This document shows positions 11,583 through 22,821 of a DNA stretch of 64,000 nt, piece after piece. Source of the stretch: Ryuthela nishihirai. Lineage: Eukaryota; Arthropoda; Arachnida; Araneae; Heptathelidae. How positions within the stretch are numbered: position 1 is the stretch's first letter; every line of letters begins with the position of its first letter. The position numbers were made by a program, and so were the translations under genes. The stretch lies in the NCBI GenBank assembly GCA_038380435.1, contig JAWZYU010000009.1:61471901-61535900 (forward strand), written 5' to 3'. The notes beneath the pieces are model-generated. The model made no database searches. It was not told the origin of the DNA and saw nothing but the letters and a program-made list of their open reading frames with translations.

Positions 11583-11770
11583 GTTCTAGTTCCCACTGTG
11601 TCCCAAATCAGTTCTAGTGGATGGTAAGTGGTTGTCTGTTAAGGTTTTCTCTGTTAAACCCTGTTCCAATCTCGACAAGAAAGAGGACTCCGATCGGCTT
11701 GAAAAGATCACCATTAGTCGATTGGCATCCTAAACCTTACCATGTGCTAAAGAAGCATGTCCTGTAAACT
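11583..11770 (+). mobile_element. SINE family A, second truncated copy in tandem
   Basis: Immediately after the preceding copy, family-A landmarks restart: a box-B-like CTAGTTCCCACTGTGTCC, then CTCGACAAGAAAGAGGACTCCGAT, then CACCATTAGTCGATTGGCATCC. The sequence is cut off after CATGTGCTAAAG. It is probably a separate insertion or a tandem dimer and is strongly diverged. Confidence 0.5.
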
Positions 11771-12332
11771 TTAAAGAACATGCTATATGATATTATTATT
11801 ATAATTTGTTCCATACTGGGAGGGTTACAATAAAGCCAATGTACCAGTCATTTTAGATATTAATTTAAATGTTCAAGTGGTTTGATGATCCAGTAAATTT
11901 ACGAAATTATAAAGAAATATCAAGGACAGTACAAAAATACAAACGTGTGGAATTTCAAAAAAAATTTGATACATAAATAAAATGACAAGGAGCTGCATAG
12001 GGAAGACAAACATATAATACAAAATATACACTAGTAAACGTGGTGAAATATATTAAATATATAAATCAGGAAAAAAAATTAAGAACGAAAGAGAGTAATA
12101 TTAGATAATTGAACAGGGGTAAAAGGATTGCTAATAAACTAGAAAAACAGCAAATGGGAGGTTTCCATCTGTTTACTGAGATCTTCAGTAGATCTCCTTT
12201 CCAAACTCAGTTCTGAGCCCTTTAGAACATTTAACCCTTTGTGTGAAAAAAAGGGTCATTTTAAAGTTAAAGTAATCCAACAAAAATAGAACCGTCTACT
12301 CGATAATTTTGACTCCTTTGTATATAGATTGC
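11771..12332. other. AT-rich sequence without recognised features
   Basis: Low-complexity sequence lies upstream of a solo LTR. No gene or repeat family was recognised. Confidence 0.45.
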
Positions 12333-12336
12333 TTAT

Positions 12337-12971
12337 TGTAACGAGGAGAAAACGTACAACAATAAAACCGTGACTGTGATATTGTGTGACGATCGTGATA
12401 TGCCTCAGCGCGAGAACTGCGTCACCAATCTGTTGGAACGAAGAATAAATTTTGAATAATAAACGAATGATGAGTGATAGTTGGGATATCTGCAGGAAAC
12501 AGAAAAGGTGAACTGTTTCAGTGGCTCGTGTGTAATTAAGAGTTGTGGTTTTGATAGATTTCAATTTGAAGTGTGTGTGTTCTTCGGAAGGGTGCCTTAA
12601 GTTACTGCTGATATTAAGAAGCCGACTGGAAAAACAAAGAAAATTTGGTGACGGCGAGGCAATGAATGCTAAGTGTAGAGGTAGTAAGGTTAAATTGTTG
12701 CTCCTTAAATATTTCAATAAAATTTCATTTATGCGTTGTGTTGAAATTGTAAGATTTCTGCAGTACAAATATTTGTAAATCGGTAAACAAATGTGTATGA
12801 TTCTTCAGATGGTTTAAATATTATGACCAATCTCACACTGATGGAGGACATATTGGTGTTTAGTTTAAAATGTTATTTATGTAATCTAATTATATTATGT
12901 AATTAATTTAGTCCATTTATAATTTGATTGCTCATTTTGAATTCCCTCGGTTAACCGCTAAATTTGTAACA
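12337..12971 (+). mobile_element. Solo LTR, Ty3/gypsy type (family 2)
   Basis: The element starts TGTAACGAGG and ends TTTGTAACA. It is bounded by the 4-bp duplication TTAT at 12333-12336 and 12972-12975, exactly as expected for a solo LTR. Its 5' portion (CGTGATATGCCTCAGCGCGA, then GAGAACTGCGTCACCAAT..TTGGAACGAA) aligns with the LTRs at 49917 and 60562 but is diverged, so it is a sister subfamily. The long open frames on both strands across it have no protein homology that I recognise and are LTR artefacts. Confidence 0.85.
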
Positions 12972-12975
12972 TTAT

Positions 12976-13397
12976 ATAAAAGTACATCCCAATTTCGATA
13001 ATGAACTAAATCCATCAAGTAAGAAAAACAAATTTTGCAAACGTATCAGCAGGATTCAGGAACCATTATGAAACTTTTTTAATACAAAATTTAAAACCGG
13101 TACAAATATCTGGAAGGTAGTTTCAGCATCATATACTTCGTACCTTTGTGATGTGATAAAATGTGATGGGAAGGTTAGAAACCCTTCAACAATGGGCTTC
13201 CTGCTATTCCAATTACCTTTATGATGATTTTCCTCAGCTTATATAGTATTGCGTCATCTTGTTGAAAACGCGGCTTAGCAACAGGTGGTAAATTTCTATT
13301 CCAACTAATCATACGTATTGTTTTGAAACAGTGTTACTTAATAATTATTTAAACAAACAAATTGTTTAAGCAGAATAATTTCTCAGGTTTTCACATA
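12976..13397. other. Short spacer between two LTR insertions
   Basis: No gene is seen. It is AT-rich sequence between the solo LTR and the minus-strand gypsy fragment. Confidence 0.4.
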
Positions 13398-13401
13398 ATA
13401 T

Positions 13402-13776
13402 TGTTATGAATTAAACGGATGGCAACTGAGCGTGTGTTCAAATAGTGTATTTAGCACTTATAATTCTAAAATAATGTAATTTATTACAAAAGTATGACTA
13501 AAAACATTTATATAAACTATAGTCAGCCAACACAAATCTTCATCAGTATAAAAATAAGCCTTCAGAAGAACAAAGCACTTCTTTACCGTTCCTACAAAGA
13601 GAAAATAAGACTTTTACAACAGTCGATAAGTGGAACAATAATATCTGTGAATAAATCTGCAATCTATAAAGAATAACCTTTCCAATTCCTAAACAAACTA
13701 AATGTAACTATGCATCAAATGATTAACTGTTCCTACAGAAAAGTTGAAATCAGTTCTGATTGTTGTAATATATAAC
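13402..13776 (-). mobile_element. Partial 3' LTR of minus-strand Ty3/gypsy
   Basis: The outer edge reads TGTTATGAATTAAACGGAT on the plus strand, which is the reverse complement of the LTR end at 55839 (ATCCGTTAAATTCATAACA). It is followed outwards by ATAT. Towards 13776 it matches the middle of the solo LTR at 60562 (CAGAACTGATTTCAA..TTTTCTGTAGGAA). The beginning of the LTR, which should lie next to pol, is missing, so it has been deleted at the pol side. Confidence 0.8.
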
Positions 13777-13780
13777 CTCC

Positions 13781-14260
13781 TCAGCCCATCGTGCACATTG
13801 TAGACGGACGTCGACGAAAGCGATACACCATGTCGTTAATCCTGTTAACTACTGTATATGGACCTTTCCAAGGTTTCTGAAGTTTTGGAGAAAGTATTTT
13901 CTTTCTATGTGGATTGTACATCCAGACAAGATATCCTTGATTGAAAACAGTTCCATTTGTTTCACTGTCCTCCCTAGTTTTGGTCCTCTCACTTGACAAG
14001 TTGATGTTATGTCTGACGGAGTGATGGATTTCTCCTATCGTTGTTGCAATTCTTGTACGTATTGTGGGGTGGACACAGGCATTGCTTCGGGCCGACCATA
14101 TAAAATTCACAGGGAAGACGTAATTCTCTTTCAAAGAGCATCAGGGAAGATGTCCGTCCAATTGTCTCGTGCACTGTTGTTCTGTATGCCAAAAAAAAAG
14201 AGTGGTATATTTTTAAAGGTAAATACATGAATTGGGTAAATACATGGTTATAAATACGTT
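13781..14260 (-). pseudogene. Ty3/gypsy integrase C-terminal fragment
   Basis: Minus-strand frames encode the late core and C-terminal part of a retrotransposon integrase. One frame has the FLAYRTTVHE, LFERELRLPCEF block. A second overlapping frame has FNQGYLVWMYNPHRKKILSPK, then LQKPWKGPYTVVNRINDMVYR, which is the SH3-like DNA-binding region. The split between frames marks a frameshift near 14100. The catalytic core and all upstream pol are absent. The same protein family recurs in the element at 49917-55839 (compare FLLAYRTSVHETTG there), and the flanking partial LTR belongs to the same family. It is a dead fragment, truncated at about 14260 just before a SINE insertion. Confidence 0.88.
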
Positions 14261-14312
14261 TAGACACTGTTTTAGAATATTGCCAAAAAATCCAGTCCTC
14301 CAGAGCAATTGG

Positions 14313-14697
14313 TGGCTCAGTCGGTAGCGCACCAGTCTCGTAATCTGTATTTCCCAGTTTCCAGACCCAGCTGCGCTTTCACATCACATCACACGTCGAT
14401 ATTTATCTCCCCAAACATCCCTGCCTTCCGTTAGTAGGGGACACCGATGGGTTGGAACGAGCAGTCCATCGTATGGGACGTTCATCCGTAGCACCATGTG
14501 TGGGAGAGACATACCTTGTGCACGTTTAAGAATAAGCTGGATGGCCTTGATTGGAGGGTACCATCTGTCTCCTAACAGCTGCTCAGTGGGTTCCCTCCCC
14601 CAACTTTCTCTGGGCCTTCGGTGGTCCTTGTGACCAGGCCATTTAGACCATTGTGTGCAAAAAAAATTGCCTCTCACAAGTAACCCAATCCAGATAT
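14313..14697 (+). mobile_element. SINE family A, full-length copy with tRNA-like head
   Basis: This is the reference copy. The head begins TGGCTCAGTCGGTAGCGC, a good RNA polymerase III box A, followed by an anticodon-arm-like CAGTCTCGTAATCTG and a weak box B (CAGTTTCCAGACCC). The body follows in order: TAGTAGGGGACACCGATGGG, ATCGTATGGGACGTTCATCCG, GTGCACGTTTAAGAA, CCATCTGTCTCCTAACAGCTG, TTTCTCTGGGCCTTCGG, TGACCAGGCCATTTAGACC. It ends in a short TAACCCAATCC tail. GCAATTGG at 14305-14312 and 14698-14705 is the target duplication. Transcription would start in the host tRNA-like promoter and mobilisation would need a LINE in trans. Confidence 0.92.
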
Positions 14698-15089
14698 GCA
14701 ATTGGAAGATCTTTGTTTCTTGATTTATCAGAGCACATTTTAGTTCTTTGATTCATTTGTAGTGTAAGTTTACAGTTTCACAGATAGTTCAATTGTGTGA
14801 TTGTAGCTTCCTTTTGTTGTTATTATTTGCCATTAATTTCCTAGGACTATGATACTTTTATTGATATAAAATATACTATTGGCTATTTAGCACAAAAACA
14901 AGTATTTATTTTTCTTTTCATATATTTTACATAGCATTTTATATAAAAGAGATACAAAAAAAATTATTTGTGTGACAATTTATACTTACAATGCTTTTTC
15001 TAAACCCTTGCAATTTTCATGAAAGCACACAGCGGTTTTTTATTTTTGCTGTTATAAAAAGGTTTTAGATGACTTAAAGTTTGCTGGGC

Positions 15090-15285
15090 AGTCCTGTGAC
15101 CGAGTGGTTAGCGTGCTTGGCTACTGATCTAAGGGATCTGGGTTTGAGCCCCGGATAAGGTATGAACGTTTGTTGTTGTTTTTCTGCTGAGGTCCTGCCA
15201 TCCTCTCAGACCTTCTACTGTGGTATATAAACTGACAGGCTCCTGTCAGACCTTTGTGGCAAGCAGCTGCTTGAGGGGATATTTT
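15090..15285 (+). mobile_element. SINE family B, tRNA-derived
   Basis: The head reads GTGACCGAGTGGTTAGCGTG (box A) and GGGTTTGAGCCCCGG (box B) with tRNA-like spacing, resembling Ser or Leu type heads. A body follows (GCTGAGGTCCTGCCATCC), then the 3' region ACTGACAGGCTCCTGTCAGA and GTGGCAAGCAGCTGCTTGAG, ending in a T-rich tail. The self-complementary GACAGGCTCCTGTC can form a small hairpin. The last ~37 bp recur in reverse orientation at 59236-59275, so this is a dispersed family distinct from family A. Confidence 0.8.
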
Positions 15286-15399
15286 TTTTTATTATCATAA
15301 AGTTTACTGTTGGAGTACGCAGTAGCTCTTCTTAACTTCTTTTTTAACTATTTTTTTCAAAGTAAACGAGAAAATTGTTTCGCTTTATCGTCTGTCAGT

Positions 15400-16100
15400 C
15401 TGTATGTATGTAGACATCGAACTATTTTTGTTTACAAAGATAAATTAAAAATTCCTTTGGTGGTGGAATGTGTAGGTCAGGAAGTTTCCATTACCAACAA
15501 TGAATTTACCTCTTAGACCCAGAGGGGGTGCGAAAACTCACCTATTTATTTTTAGCAGATAATTGTTCGTTTTTAAGATAAACGAAAAATTCTTTTTTGG
15601 ATTAGATAGCAATTAATAAAATATTATGATTCACTTTTTTAAATCTTTAGTAAACTATAATTGTGCCCTCTAACGGTGGAAAAATTTTAAAATTCCAAAA
15701 TTTCAAACAAATATTGCAAACGACGTATTTAAGCTAGAAATTTTAAATTTTGATGGTGGATTGTGAACACTATGATGTTTCCATTGACAACAATGAATTG
15801 ACTTCTTAAACCCAGGAGGTTGGGGAAAGACAATTTTTTGTTTTAGCAGATAATTGTTTGTATTATTTTTAGTGTTAGGTAGGAATTGATAAAATATTAT
15901 GATTCGCAGTTTCGGAATCTTTCGAACACTATAATTGTACTATCTAATTCGGCGGAAAAGTTTATAAATTCCAAAATTCAAATGAATATTAACGATGTAT
16001 TAAAGATAGAAATATGAAATTTTGGTGGTGGAATGTGAACGTCATGAAGTTTCTATTGGAAACAATGGAAATAATAATTAGGAAACTCTTTTTTTATTTT
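15400..16100. repeat. Degenerate ~280-bp tandem repeat
   Basis: A landmark GGTGGTGGAATGTG (or close variant) occurs at 15459, 15752 and 16024, giving periods of about 293 and 272 bp. Each is followed by AAGTTTCCATT..CAACAATG and, in the first two, CTTA(G/A)ACCCAG. Between landmarks the copies share TTTTAGCAGATAATTGTT, AATTGATAAAATATTATGATTC, AACTATAATTGT and AAATTCCAAAATT. Divergence is high, so this is an old array. No coding frame spans it. Confidence 0.75.
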
Positions 16101-16689
16101 ATTAGTAGTAATGAAATATTATAACTCGCATTTTTTAAAATACTTAGTAGTTTCAATATATATATATATCTTTTCTGATCACTGAAATGATGAAACGCAG
16201 AGCTGTTATTGTTTTACAAATAACATGTATAGAACAGAAATTTGAAAATCAATGGTAGTAAATGAAAAACGGCTGTGTGCTTTCATGAAAACTTCACGAT
16301 ACATAAAAAAACACACTATAGTCTTCGGGCATTTAATAGCAAATAATAAAAACAGAAGGAAGCTCCAATCACAAACCGGACTATTTGTGAAACAGTGAAC
16401 TTATGCTACATGGGAATCAATAAACATTAACATAACAATTTAAATATACTACACGTGAATCAAAGAAATAAAAAGCGCTTTGATAAACCTGGAAACAAAG
16501 ATCTTCGAACTCCGCATATGGGAACAACTCTGCTCTGAAGAACTAGTTTTTGGCAATATTCTTGCTAAAGGTATTTATAACCATGCATTTAGCCAATGCA
16601 AGTAGTTTACCTTTAAATTGCCCTACAGCTTTGACAGTGTTACTGATTATTCATAGTTGACTGATAGGTAATAATTGGACTCCAAGGTA

Positions 16690-17030
16690 TGGGTTGAGTT
16701 GTTTCACCTCCAAGTGGCACTTATTTTTTGCGCACATTAAACAAAATGATAAAGTCACAAAGAACCCAAGGGCTCATATAATTTTAATAGGGAGATTACT
16801 GGAGAGCTGTTAAAGAATGGACGCTTGGTTAAAAAGCAAATGGAAGACTCCCTTCAAGAACATTCAGCGTGTTTGTTAATGTGCATAGAGTATGGCTCTC
16901 CTGCACATGGCAAATTTCTCACCGAGGGCAGAATGGGAGTTAACGGAGAAAAATTCTCAACCTCAGACACAATTAGGACTCGAAACCGGCAAATGTGTAT
17001 TAACAGCTTGATGGGCTACTGTCTGAAATA
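16690..17030 (-). mobile_element. SINE family A, diverged near-full copy
   Basis: The tail (GGGTTGAGTTG) is at 16690 and the body is strongly mutated. The 5' end on the minus strand keeps an excellent box B, GGTTTCGAGTCCTAAT, near 16990, and a degraded box A near 17020. Internal AT-rich substitutions indicate age. Confidence 0.75.
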
Positions 17031-17032
17031 AA

Positions 17033-18490
17033 TCCCTATCCATACTCAAGGGACTCAGAAGTAGATTATTTATAAAAATTATTTAAATTTCTTGAGGAAT
17101 GGTACGCAACCAACTAGTTAAAGACTTTACTGTTTTCAGTCAACGTCATAGTTTCCAGAAACTAAAACTGAGATATTACTGACATTTCCAAATTTCTATC
17201 TAGAGAAATATTATATCCATACTTTTATATTTACCATCGCCTAATTAAAATATTCGAGATACTTAGTTGTAGGACGAAAGGAAGCCCTTTTGATATCATT
17301 TACATAGATAATACATGAACGGTTATTTGATATCGTTGTGAAATTTACTGTGACTTCGTTTTTGTTCACTGCATCCAATGTTATTGAATGCAATATGTAT
17401 ATGCAGTCATAAATATTTAAAAGGATTAGCACAAATAATATATATCTGCTTATAAATAATTCTTAAGAACTGAAAGTTGAAACCATCTATATATACATTT
17501 TTCTTCACTGAAAAATGAACAAAAGCGAATGCAAATATTCAATTTTAGTGAACAAAATGTTTCATTTTTATTTCCACTGTTATTTTTATCGTTGCTATTG
17601 TTATCGCTACCAGTATTTTCTATTTATTATAGAAAAAAATATAATACAAATGAACTGATCTGGCAGTCATATTTAAGCCAAAGAAACTCTAGCAAAATTC
17701 TTCACCTTCGCATTTTTTATTCAAATATTCGCATAAATACGATAACGCATCATCAGCATTGTTTATGTAGTTCATTAACTCATTCCTCTTTTACATATGA
17801 AATTGCCAACATCGTAACCGAGGTTTAACAAACCGAAAAGATGTAAAGAGGAACAGGTAATATTGACAGAGTATACATTTTTACATCAACTAACGCACAT
17901 ACACGGAGGGGGAAGTGAGAAAAAAAAGCAGAATTCAGAAAGCTTGACGTCAGATGTTGTCGGCGGGGCGCACTTCTGCATATATCGATTGGAAAATAAT
18001 CAATGCTACTTCGGCAACATAAAACGAGATCCAATTTGAACCCCGCTCTGTCAGGCTTGCTGAGAGATGTAACCTTTTTATACCGCGGGATGGAAAAAAA
18101 GAAATGCAACAGAAACTGAGACACAAACCAATGTAACTGTTGATGATTGCATTTACAAATTTAATATATGTATCTGTATTTCTAAGAAAACTCGATGGCC
18201 TTAAGATTTTGAAAACAGTGAAAGAATGAGAAATAGAAATCAGTTTTATGTAAATCGGTTTAACACCTATATAGAAACATATTTTTTTATTATTATTATT
18301 TCATGAGAATTGCCTAAGAGGTAAGGGAAAGTTTTGATCTAATTCATAGCGTGAAGTCTAGTTTTTTACGAAATTTTATAAGAGAAGAATGAGATATTAT
18401 TTTGACTTTGAACTGCTATAGTTGCATAGTATAGTTAGTTTTAAAAGATATGTTTATGTTAGTAACAATTTAATCCATGACTGTCTCAGT
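17033..18490. other. Intergenic, one GC-richer patch at 17935-18090
   Basis: No motif-bearing coding region is visible. Around 17935-18090 composition rises and includes TGACGTCA, GGCGGGGCGCAC and TTTTTATACCGCGG. This is compatible with a host regulatory patch or an eroded repeat. A 99-codon minus-strand open frame covers it but shows no recognised motif. Confidence 0.35.
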
Positions 18491-18491
18491 T

Positions 18492-18613
18492 ATTTATTTG
18501 CATTTCACTGTAGAATATACTTTAGACAAAGAATCACATACTTGTGATTAGGAACTCATCAATACAAGTAATTCTTTGTCTTAAGTTTCTTCTACAGTGA
18601 AATGTAAATAAAT
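18492..18613. mobile_element. Hairpin MITE, ~44-bp arms
   Basis: The left arm (ATTTATTTGCATTTCACTG, then TAGACAAAGAAT) and right arm (ATTCTTTGTCTTAAG, then CAGTGAAATGTAAATAAAT) are inverted repeats with a few mismatches. They enclose a loop of about 30 bases. Size and structure fit a small palindromic MITE. No transposase or target duplication was identified. Confidence 0.7.
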
Positions 18614-19154
18614 ACATTCTAGTCATTCTACAACAGTTAAAATTAAAATCATTTCACTGAATTACAAATGTAACCGTCGATGTAACAAAACATTAATGAT
18701 TTTTGTTTCTAAGATAATTTATCTCTAAATTGTGTGTGTATGTAGTCGTTCGAAGGTATAATGAATCATTTAAAAATGACAAAATATTTTCATTAATAAA
18801 GGATTATTAATTATTAATGTTATATGTGATATATATAAATTATTGTTATGAATGTGAAATTTGATGACTAAAACATTTAGATATGTAAATCAATCACAAA
18901 CATGTTGCTGCAAGGTTGCATTCCTCCTGAATAAATGCAGTTCAAAATAAGAGAAATATAGTTATCACCTCTTCCAAGCCAAAGTTGTTGCAATTACTAT
19001 AGTGGTAAAAAAATGTATTTTTAACACTAATGATTTTGAAATTAATTCGCATATTTTCTTCTTAAAAACATTCCATAATTCAGCAAGTGATGGTATGTTT
19101 TGGATCATCTTAGTGACCTTATGTCATGTTTCTCTCTCCTTATGGATGTCCAGG

Positions 19155-19258
19155 GATATCCTTCCCAACATTCTCCGAAATTTAGAATTTTTGTGACCTG
19201 GCCATTTAGTCCATTGCATGTCAAAATTTCCGCTCGGAGGAAAAATAACTGAACCAAT
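19155..19258 (+). mobile_element. SINE family A, 3' fragment
   Basis: Only the distal body and tail remain: CTTCCCAACATTCTCCGAAA, GTGACCTGGCCATTTAGTCC, CCGCTCGGAGGAAAAATAAC, ACCAATCC. It is 5'-truncated and diverged. A 64-codon plus-strand frame ends at 19196, inside it. Confidence 0.7.
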
Positions 19259-19944
19259 CCTTATTGCTAGGGCAACAAGAGACATGAGAGAATCCGAGAG
19301 CCAATTACAGCTTTCGATTTACAATTTCGGCCTTTATTTTTAACTGTTTAGACACAGGTTTAGACTAGCTTGTTAACTTTGGAGGAACGAGTACAAATCT
19401 ACAGGCACGTGTCAAGAACTTTTGAAAGCCCTACGTAATATAACCTGGTGATGTATATATAAATCTGTGGGATTTGATGCTCGCTTCCCAATGCAAGAAA
19501 AATGCGCCGACTTTCATGAATGCCACGAATAGGGTGTCTAATAGGCTACATAGAGTCTGTCTGTGCTTCCGAGGAGTTTTCTCTAACAGTATTTCTAATT
19601 TAAACGCATCATTAGGTTTTTATATAACTTTACCATTTGTTACCATTGTGTTTTATGTTTGTTTACAATTGTTACTACTATGATGATAAAGTAAGATTTG
19701 TGATTACTCTTGTAATAATAAAGAGCAGCATATGTTATCTCAAAGAGTCGCTGGTTGTCGGACCTTTTCTATTATTATTAGTTTATGAGCATTTGAGTTT
19801 GTTTTGTATAGAAATATCGTTCATCCTAAGCAAATGGTACTGGCGTTACAATAGGATTTTACTATATATAAGAGTCGTTCAAACGAAAAATGGACACGGT
19901 GCAAATGACGACTTTACTGGTCTATTCAATTTCGCCATGCTGTT

Positions 19945-20292
19945 TGAGACATTTGTCCCAACATGGAATTAACAACAGGATATCTTCTTTCCTAGATGGA
20001 ATTTGGCTGTTGCATGAGGAAGTCTGTTTCCAATGCATTGTACCTCTTCGTCCAGCTTCAAACTTCCTTATTTTCTTTGGCGTTCTCTAAAGATGCAGGA
20101 ATGCGAAATCTAATAGGAAAGTGCAAGAATTACACAGAGGATGTCTCAGGAATTTTCAAAATATGTGTTCGACATTGTCAGTTACTCTTGGTAGCATGGA
20201 AGATGACATTGTCATGCAACAAAGTAAATTTCTTACACAAAAGTCCTTGGAGCTTCAACTTTATTGCCTGCCTTCAAATAGCAAAAGTTTCG
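19945..20292 (-). pseudogene. Mariner-type transposase C-terminal relic
   Basis: The minus-strand sequence aligns with the clearer relic at 38929-39302 over its whole length; shared landmarks on the plus strand include TTTGT(C/T)CCAACA and CCTGCCTTCAAAT. The translated minus strand contains a degraded catalytic block (LLHDN-like) at about 20215-20195 and, near 19960, a match to the conserved PCWDKCL ending. Stops and frameshifts are frequent, so this is a dead fragment. N-terminal helix-turn-helix regions are absent. Confidence 0.65.
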
Positions 20293-20757
20293 CAATATCG
20301 TTGCGGTTCACGGTGTCAGAAGCACAATCGACAGAGAAACTCTATAGTCAAATGCAAACGTCAGCGTTCCGCATATTGTTAAACTTTGGAAGCTTTCATG
20401 TGGGGTTTCTCTGGAATACGCACAGCATCTATCACTTTCAGAGCGATACTTACCACTGATTCCGGTGTTAATGAATTCCTTCTGCCTACACCATTTTCCC
20501 TGTGCAAGGTCACAAACACCAATCAGTCCATTACCCAGCAATTGTTTCATTTGGACAACTCTTACATCAACCCTAAGTTACTAATCCACTGTTTCTGCTC
20601 ATTCTTTTTATAAATGAGCTGATGACAAATTATTGTGTCAGTTTTCTTAAGAAAAACAATTCTTGCTCAGTGGTTGTAAACAGACTTAGATGTAGAATAA
20701 AATAAAGGGATAGGGGATGATATATGCCCAATCGAGCAAGAAAAAAGCAAAAAGGGA

Positions 20758-21082
20758 GTTGGGCTGTTGTGTTGTTTTACTTCTGAGTGATACTTTTTTG
20801 CACGCAGTGGGTTAAATGACCAGGTCACAAGAATCCCGAGGACTCGGAGAAGATTGGGGTATGGTCCCCACTGAACAGGAGACAGATGTTAGCCTTCCGT
20901 CAGGGACATCCAATGTGTACTTTAACTTGCACAGGGTATGGCTCTCTAGCACACGGTGCCACGTCTTTACGTCCCATCCGACAGACAGCCTCCTGCCCAA
21001 GGCCATCGGTGTCCCCTACTGACCGAGGGCAGGGCGGTTGGTAAAAGGGAATTGCGGCAACTTACACAATCGAACCGGAAAA
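20758..21082 (-). mobile_element. SINE family A with eroded target duplication
   Basis: Body landmarks are clear: TTTTACTTCTGAGTG, AAATGACCAGGTCACAAGAA, GGAGACAGATGTTAGCC, CCATCCGACAGACAGCC, CATCGGTGTCCCCTACTGACC. The end retains TTACACAATCGAACCGG, which is box B on the minus strand. AAAAAAGCAAAAAGGGAG at 20741-20758 and AAAAAAGTAAAGGGGAG after 21082 look like a mutated target duplication. Confidence 0.88.
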
Positions 21083-21099
21083 AAGTAAAGGGGAGGGGC

Positions 21100-22360
21100 C
21101 AAGAGACTGGATTTCCATTGCAGTACAAATTTTCTGGCTGTTTTAGAAGTCTTTAAAAAATCACTTGAGAAATAAACTGGTGAATATGCACCAGTTTATT
21201 CATTTTTGCTTCCATTATCCTTTCTAATATTCTCAAGACCTTGGCCTCTTTGGTCCCTCATCCTAGATCCAGCCCTGGCTATAAATGATGCTGCTTTTTA
21301 TAACCATATTTATATCTTTAGAACACGTTTAGAATACATATTACAAATGAAACAAATGTAGCATGGAAACTCAGTACGATGTATGTGGATGATATGAAGA
21401 AAAATATGAGTTTCAGAGCCTAGTGTAGTAATCTGAAGAAAATGTACATGTTGAAACCATAAATTATACCCACATGATAAAATATTATTCCTTTGGATAA
21501 ATCTTTTCTAAGGATAATCTTCCATCGTAAAATAAGCTGTAACATTTACACCCACTTTCATATTATTTGATTGAAGATTAATTTTCAGTCAGTTATGCTG
21601 ATAAAAACGATACTGATGAGATCGAGAGTAATGAACCATTACGAAGCTTAAAGTATTAAATTCAAAGAAGGTTCATAATATGTAAAATTGCATTCCCCAA
21701 GCATGCTTATTGAGATTAAACTTTTAAATAACCGGTGAATCATTTTAAGAATATGCTTATCAACACGTTTCGGATCAAGCATTTTGCAGAAGCTCAATTT
21801 TAACTGGCAAGTTACTGTTCAATATCAGGCCGGTGATGCTTCTTTCAAGCTGTGACCTAAAGGCGGTGGCTCAACTAACTGCAAAAGCAAGGATACGATT
21901 CAAACATTTTTGAAAAATCAATCCGTAAGGTTGTTCAGCATCTCAAATCTTTTCATCATTAGGTTCAAGGCCCAGTTTGGGAAACAGCTTCCAAAAATAA
22001 ATCACTCTTTCGCAGTAAATCATCGCACAGCTAAAAATACTGCATAATGTTCAATTCTTTAACTGCTGTTACCTGAACTAGACTTGCTGTCGAGAATTCG
22101 TATTCATAGGACAAGATCTTGAGTTTTTAGCTGTACAGTTATTAATTGCAAAGATTTCTGACTGATTATTCCGTCTAATGATTTCTACGGTTTCAGTTGA
22201 AAAATATCTAAACGTGAAAAGATCAATTTCAGTACAAAATAAAAAGAAAAAAACTCAGATATATTTTTTTCTTGATTACGGCTTGACTAGATAACAGCAT
22301 ACTGTGAAATAATGGTTTTCAACGCTCGGACAGAGCTGACAAATTTTTCACGTTGAAGAT
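21100..22360. other. Intergenic AT-rich sequence
   Basis: No coding motif was seen. A segment near 21105-21140 (CCATTGCAGTACAAATTTT) has close relatives at about 29990 and, in reverse orientation, near 63800, so an unclassified low-copy repeat runs through it. Confidence 0.4.
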
Positions 22361-22752
22361 TTGGTTGTTTTGCCTCTGAGCGGCATTGTTTTACCCACAA
22401 TGAGCTAAATGGCCAGGTCACAAGAACCCCGAAGTCTCAGGGAAAGTTGGGGGAATAACCAGATTAAACAGCTAGGTCACCCCGAAGGCTCACAGAAGGT
22501 TGGGGGATGGTCCCCACTGAATAGTTATTAGGAGACAGATGGTAGTCTCCTGTCAAGGCCACCCAGCGTGTTCTTTAACGTGCACAGAGTATGACTCTCC
22601 AACACACGGAGTCATGGCTTAAAGTTCCATCCGATGGACAGCGACCTTTCTAAGCCATCGGTCTTCCCTACTGACCGTGGGAATTTCGCAGAGATAAATC
22701 TGAACCTAGTAAACGCAGATTACGAGCCTGACGCGCTACCGACTGGCCCCCA
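22361..22752 (-). mobile_element. SINE family A, internally duplicated copy
   Basis: The CAGGTCACAAGAACCCCGAAG..AAAGTTGGGGGA block is repeated as AGGTCACCCCGAAGGCTCA..AAGGTTGGGGGA, giving a partial internal duplication near 22410-22510. The minus-strand 5' end at 22752 is a good tRNA-like head (GGGGCCAGTCGGTAGCGCG, then CTCGTAATCTGCG, then AGGTTCAGATT as box B). It is close to the complete head at 14313 and confirms the family structure. Confidence 0.88.
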
Positions 22753-22821
22753 GAATTGAAGGTGTAAGTTTCAACTTCTGATTATCACTAGCAAATAGTT
22801 CCCTGCACAAAGAGAAGTAAA

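Noticed and set aside
12256..12768. 170-codon minus-strand open frame
   Set aside because: It runs antisense across a solo LTR with defined ends and target duplication. No protein motif is present.
14313..14385. Functional tRNA gene
   Set aside because: The tRNA-like head lacks a paired acceptor stem, has a degenerate box B and continues into the SINE body with target duplications outside.
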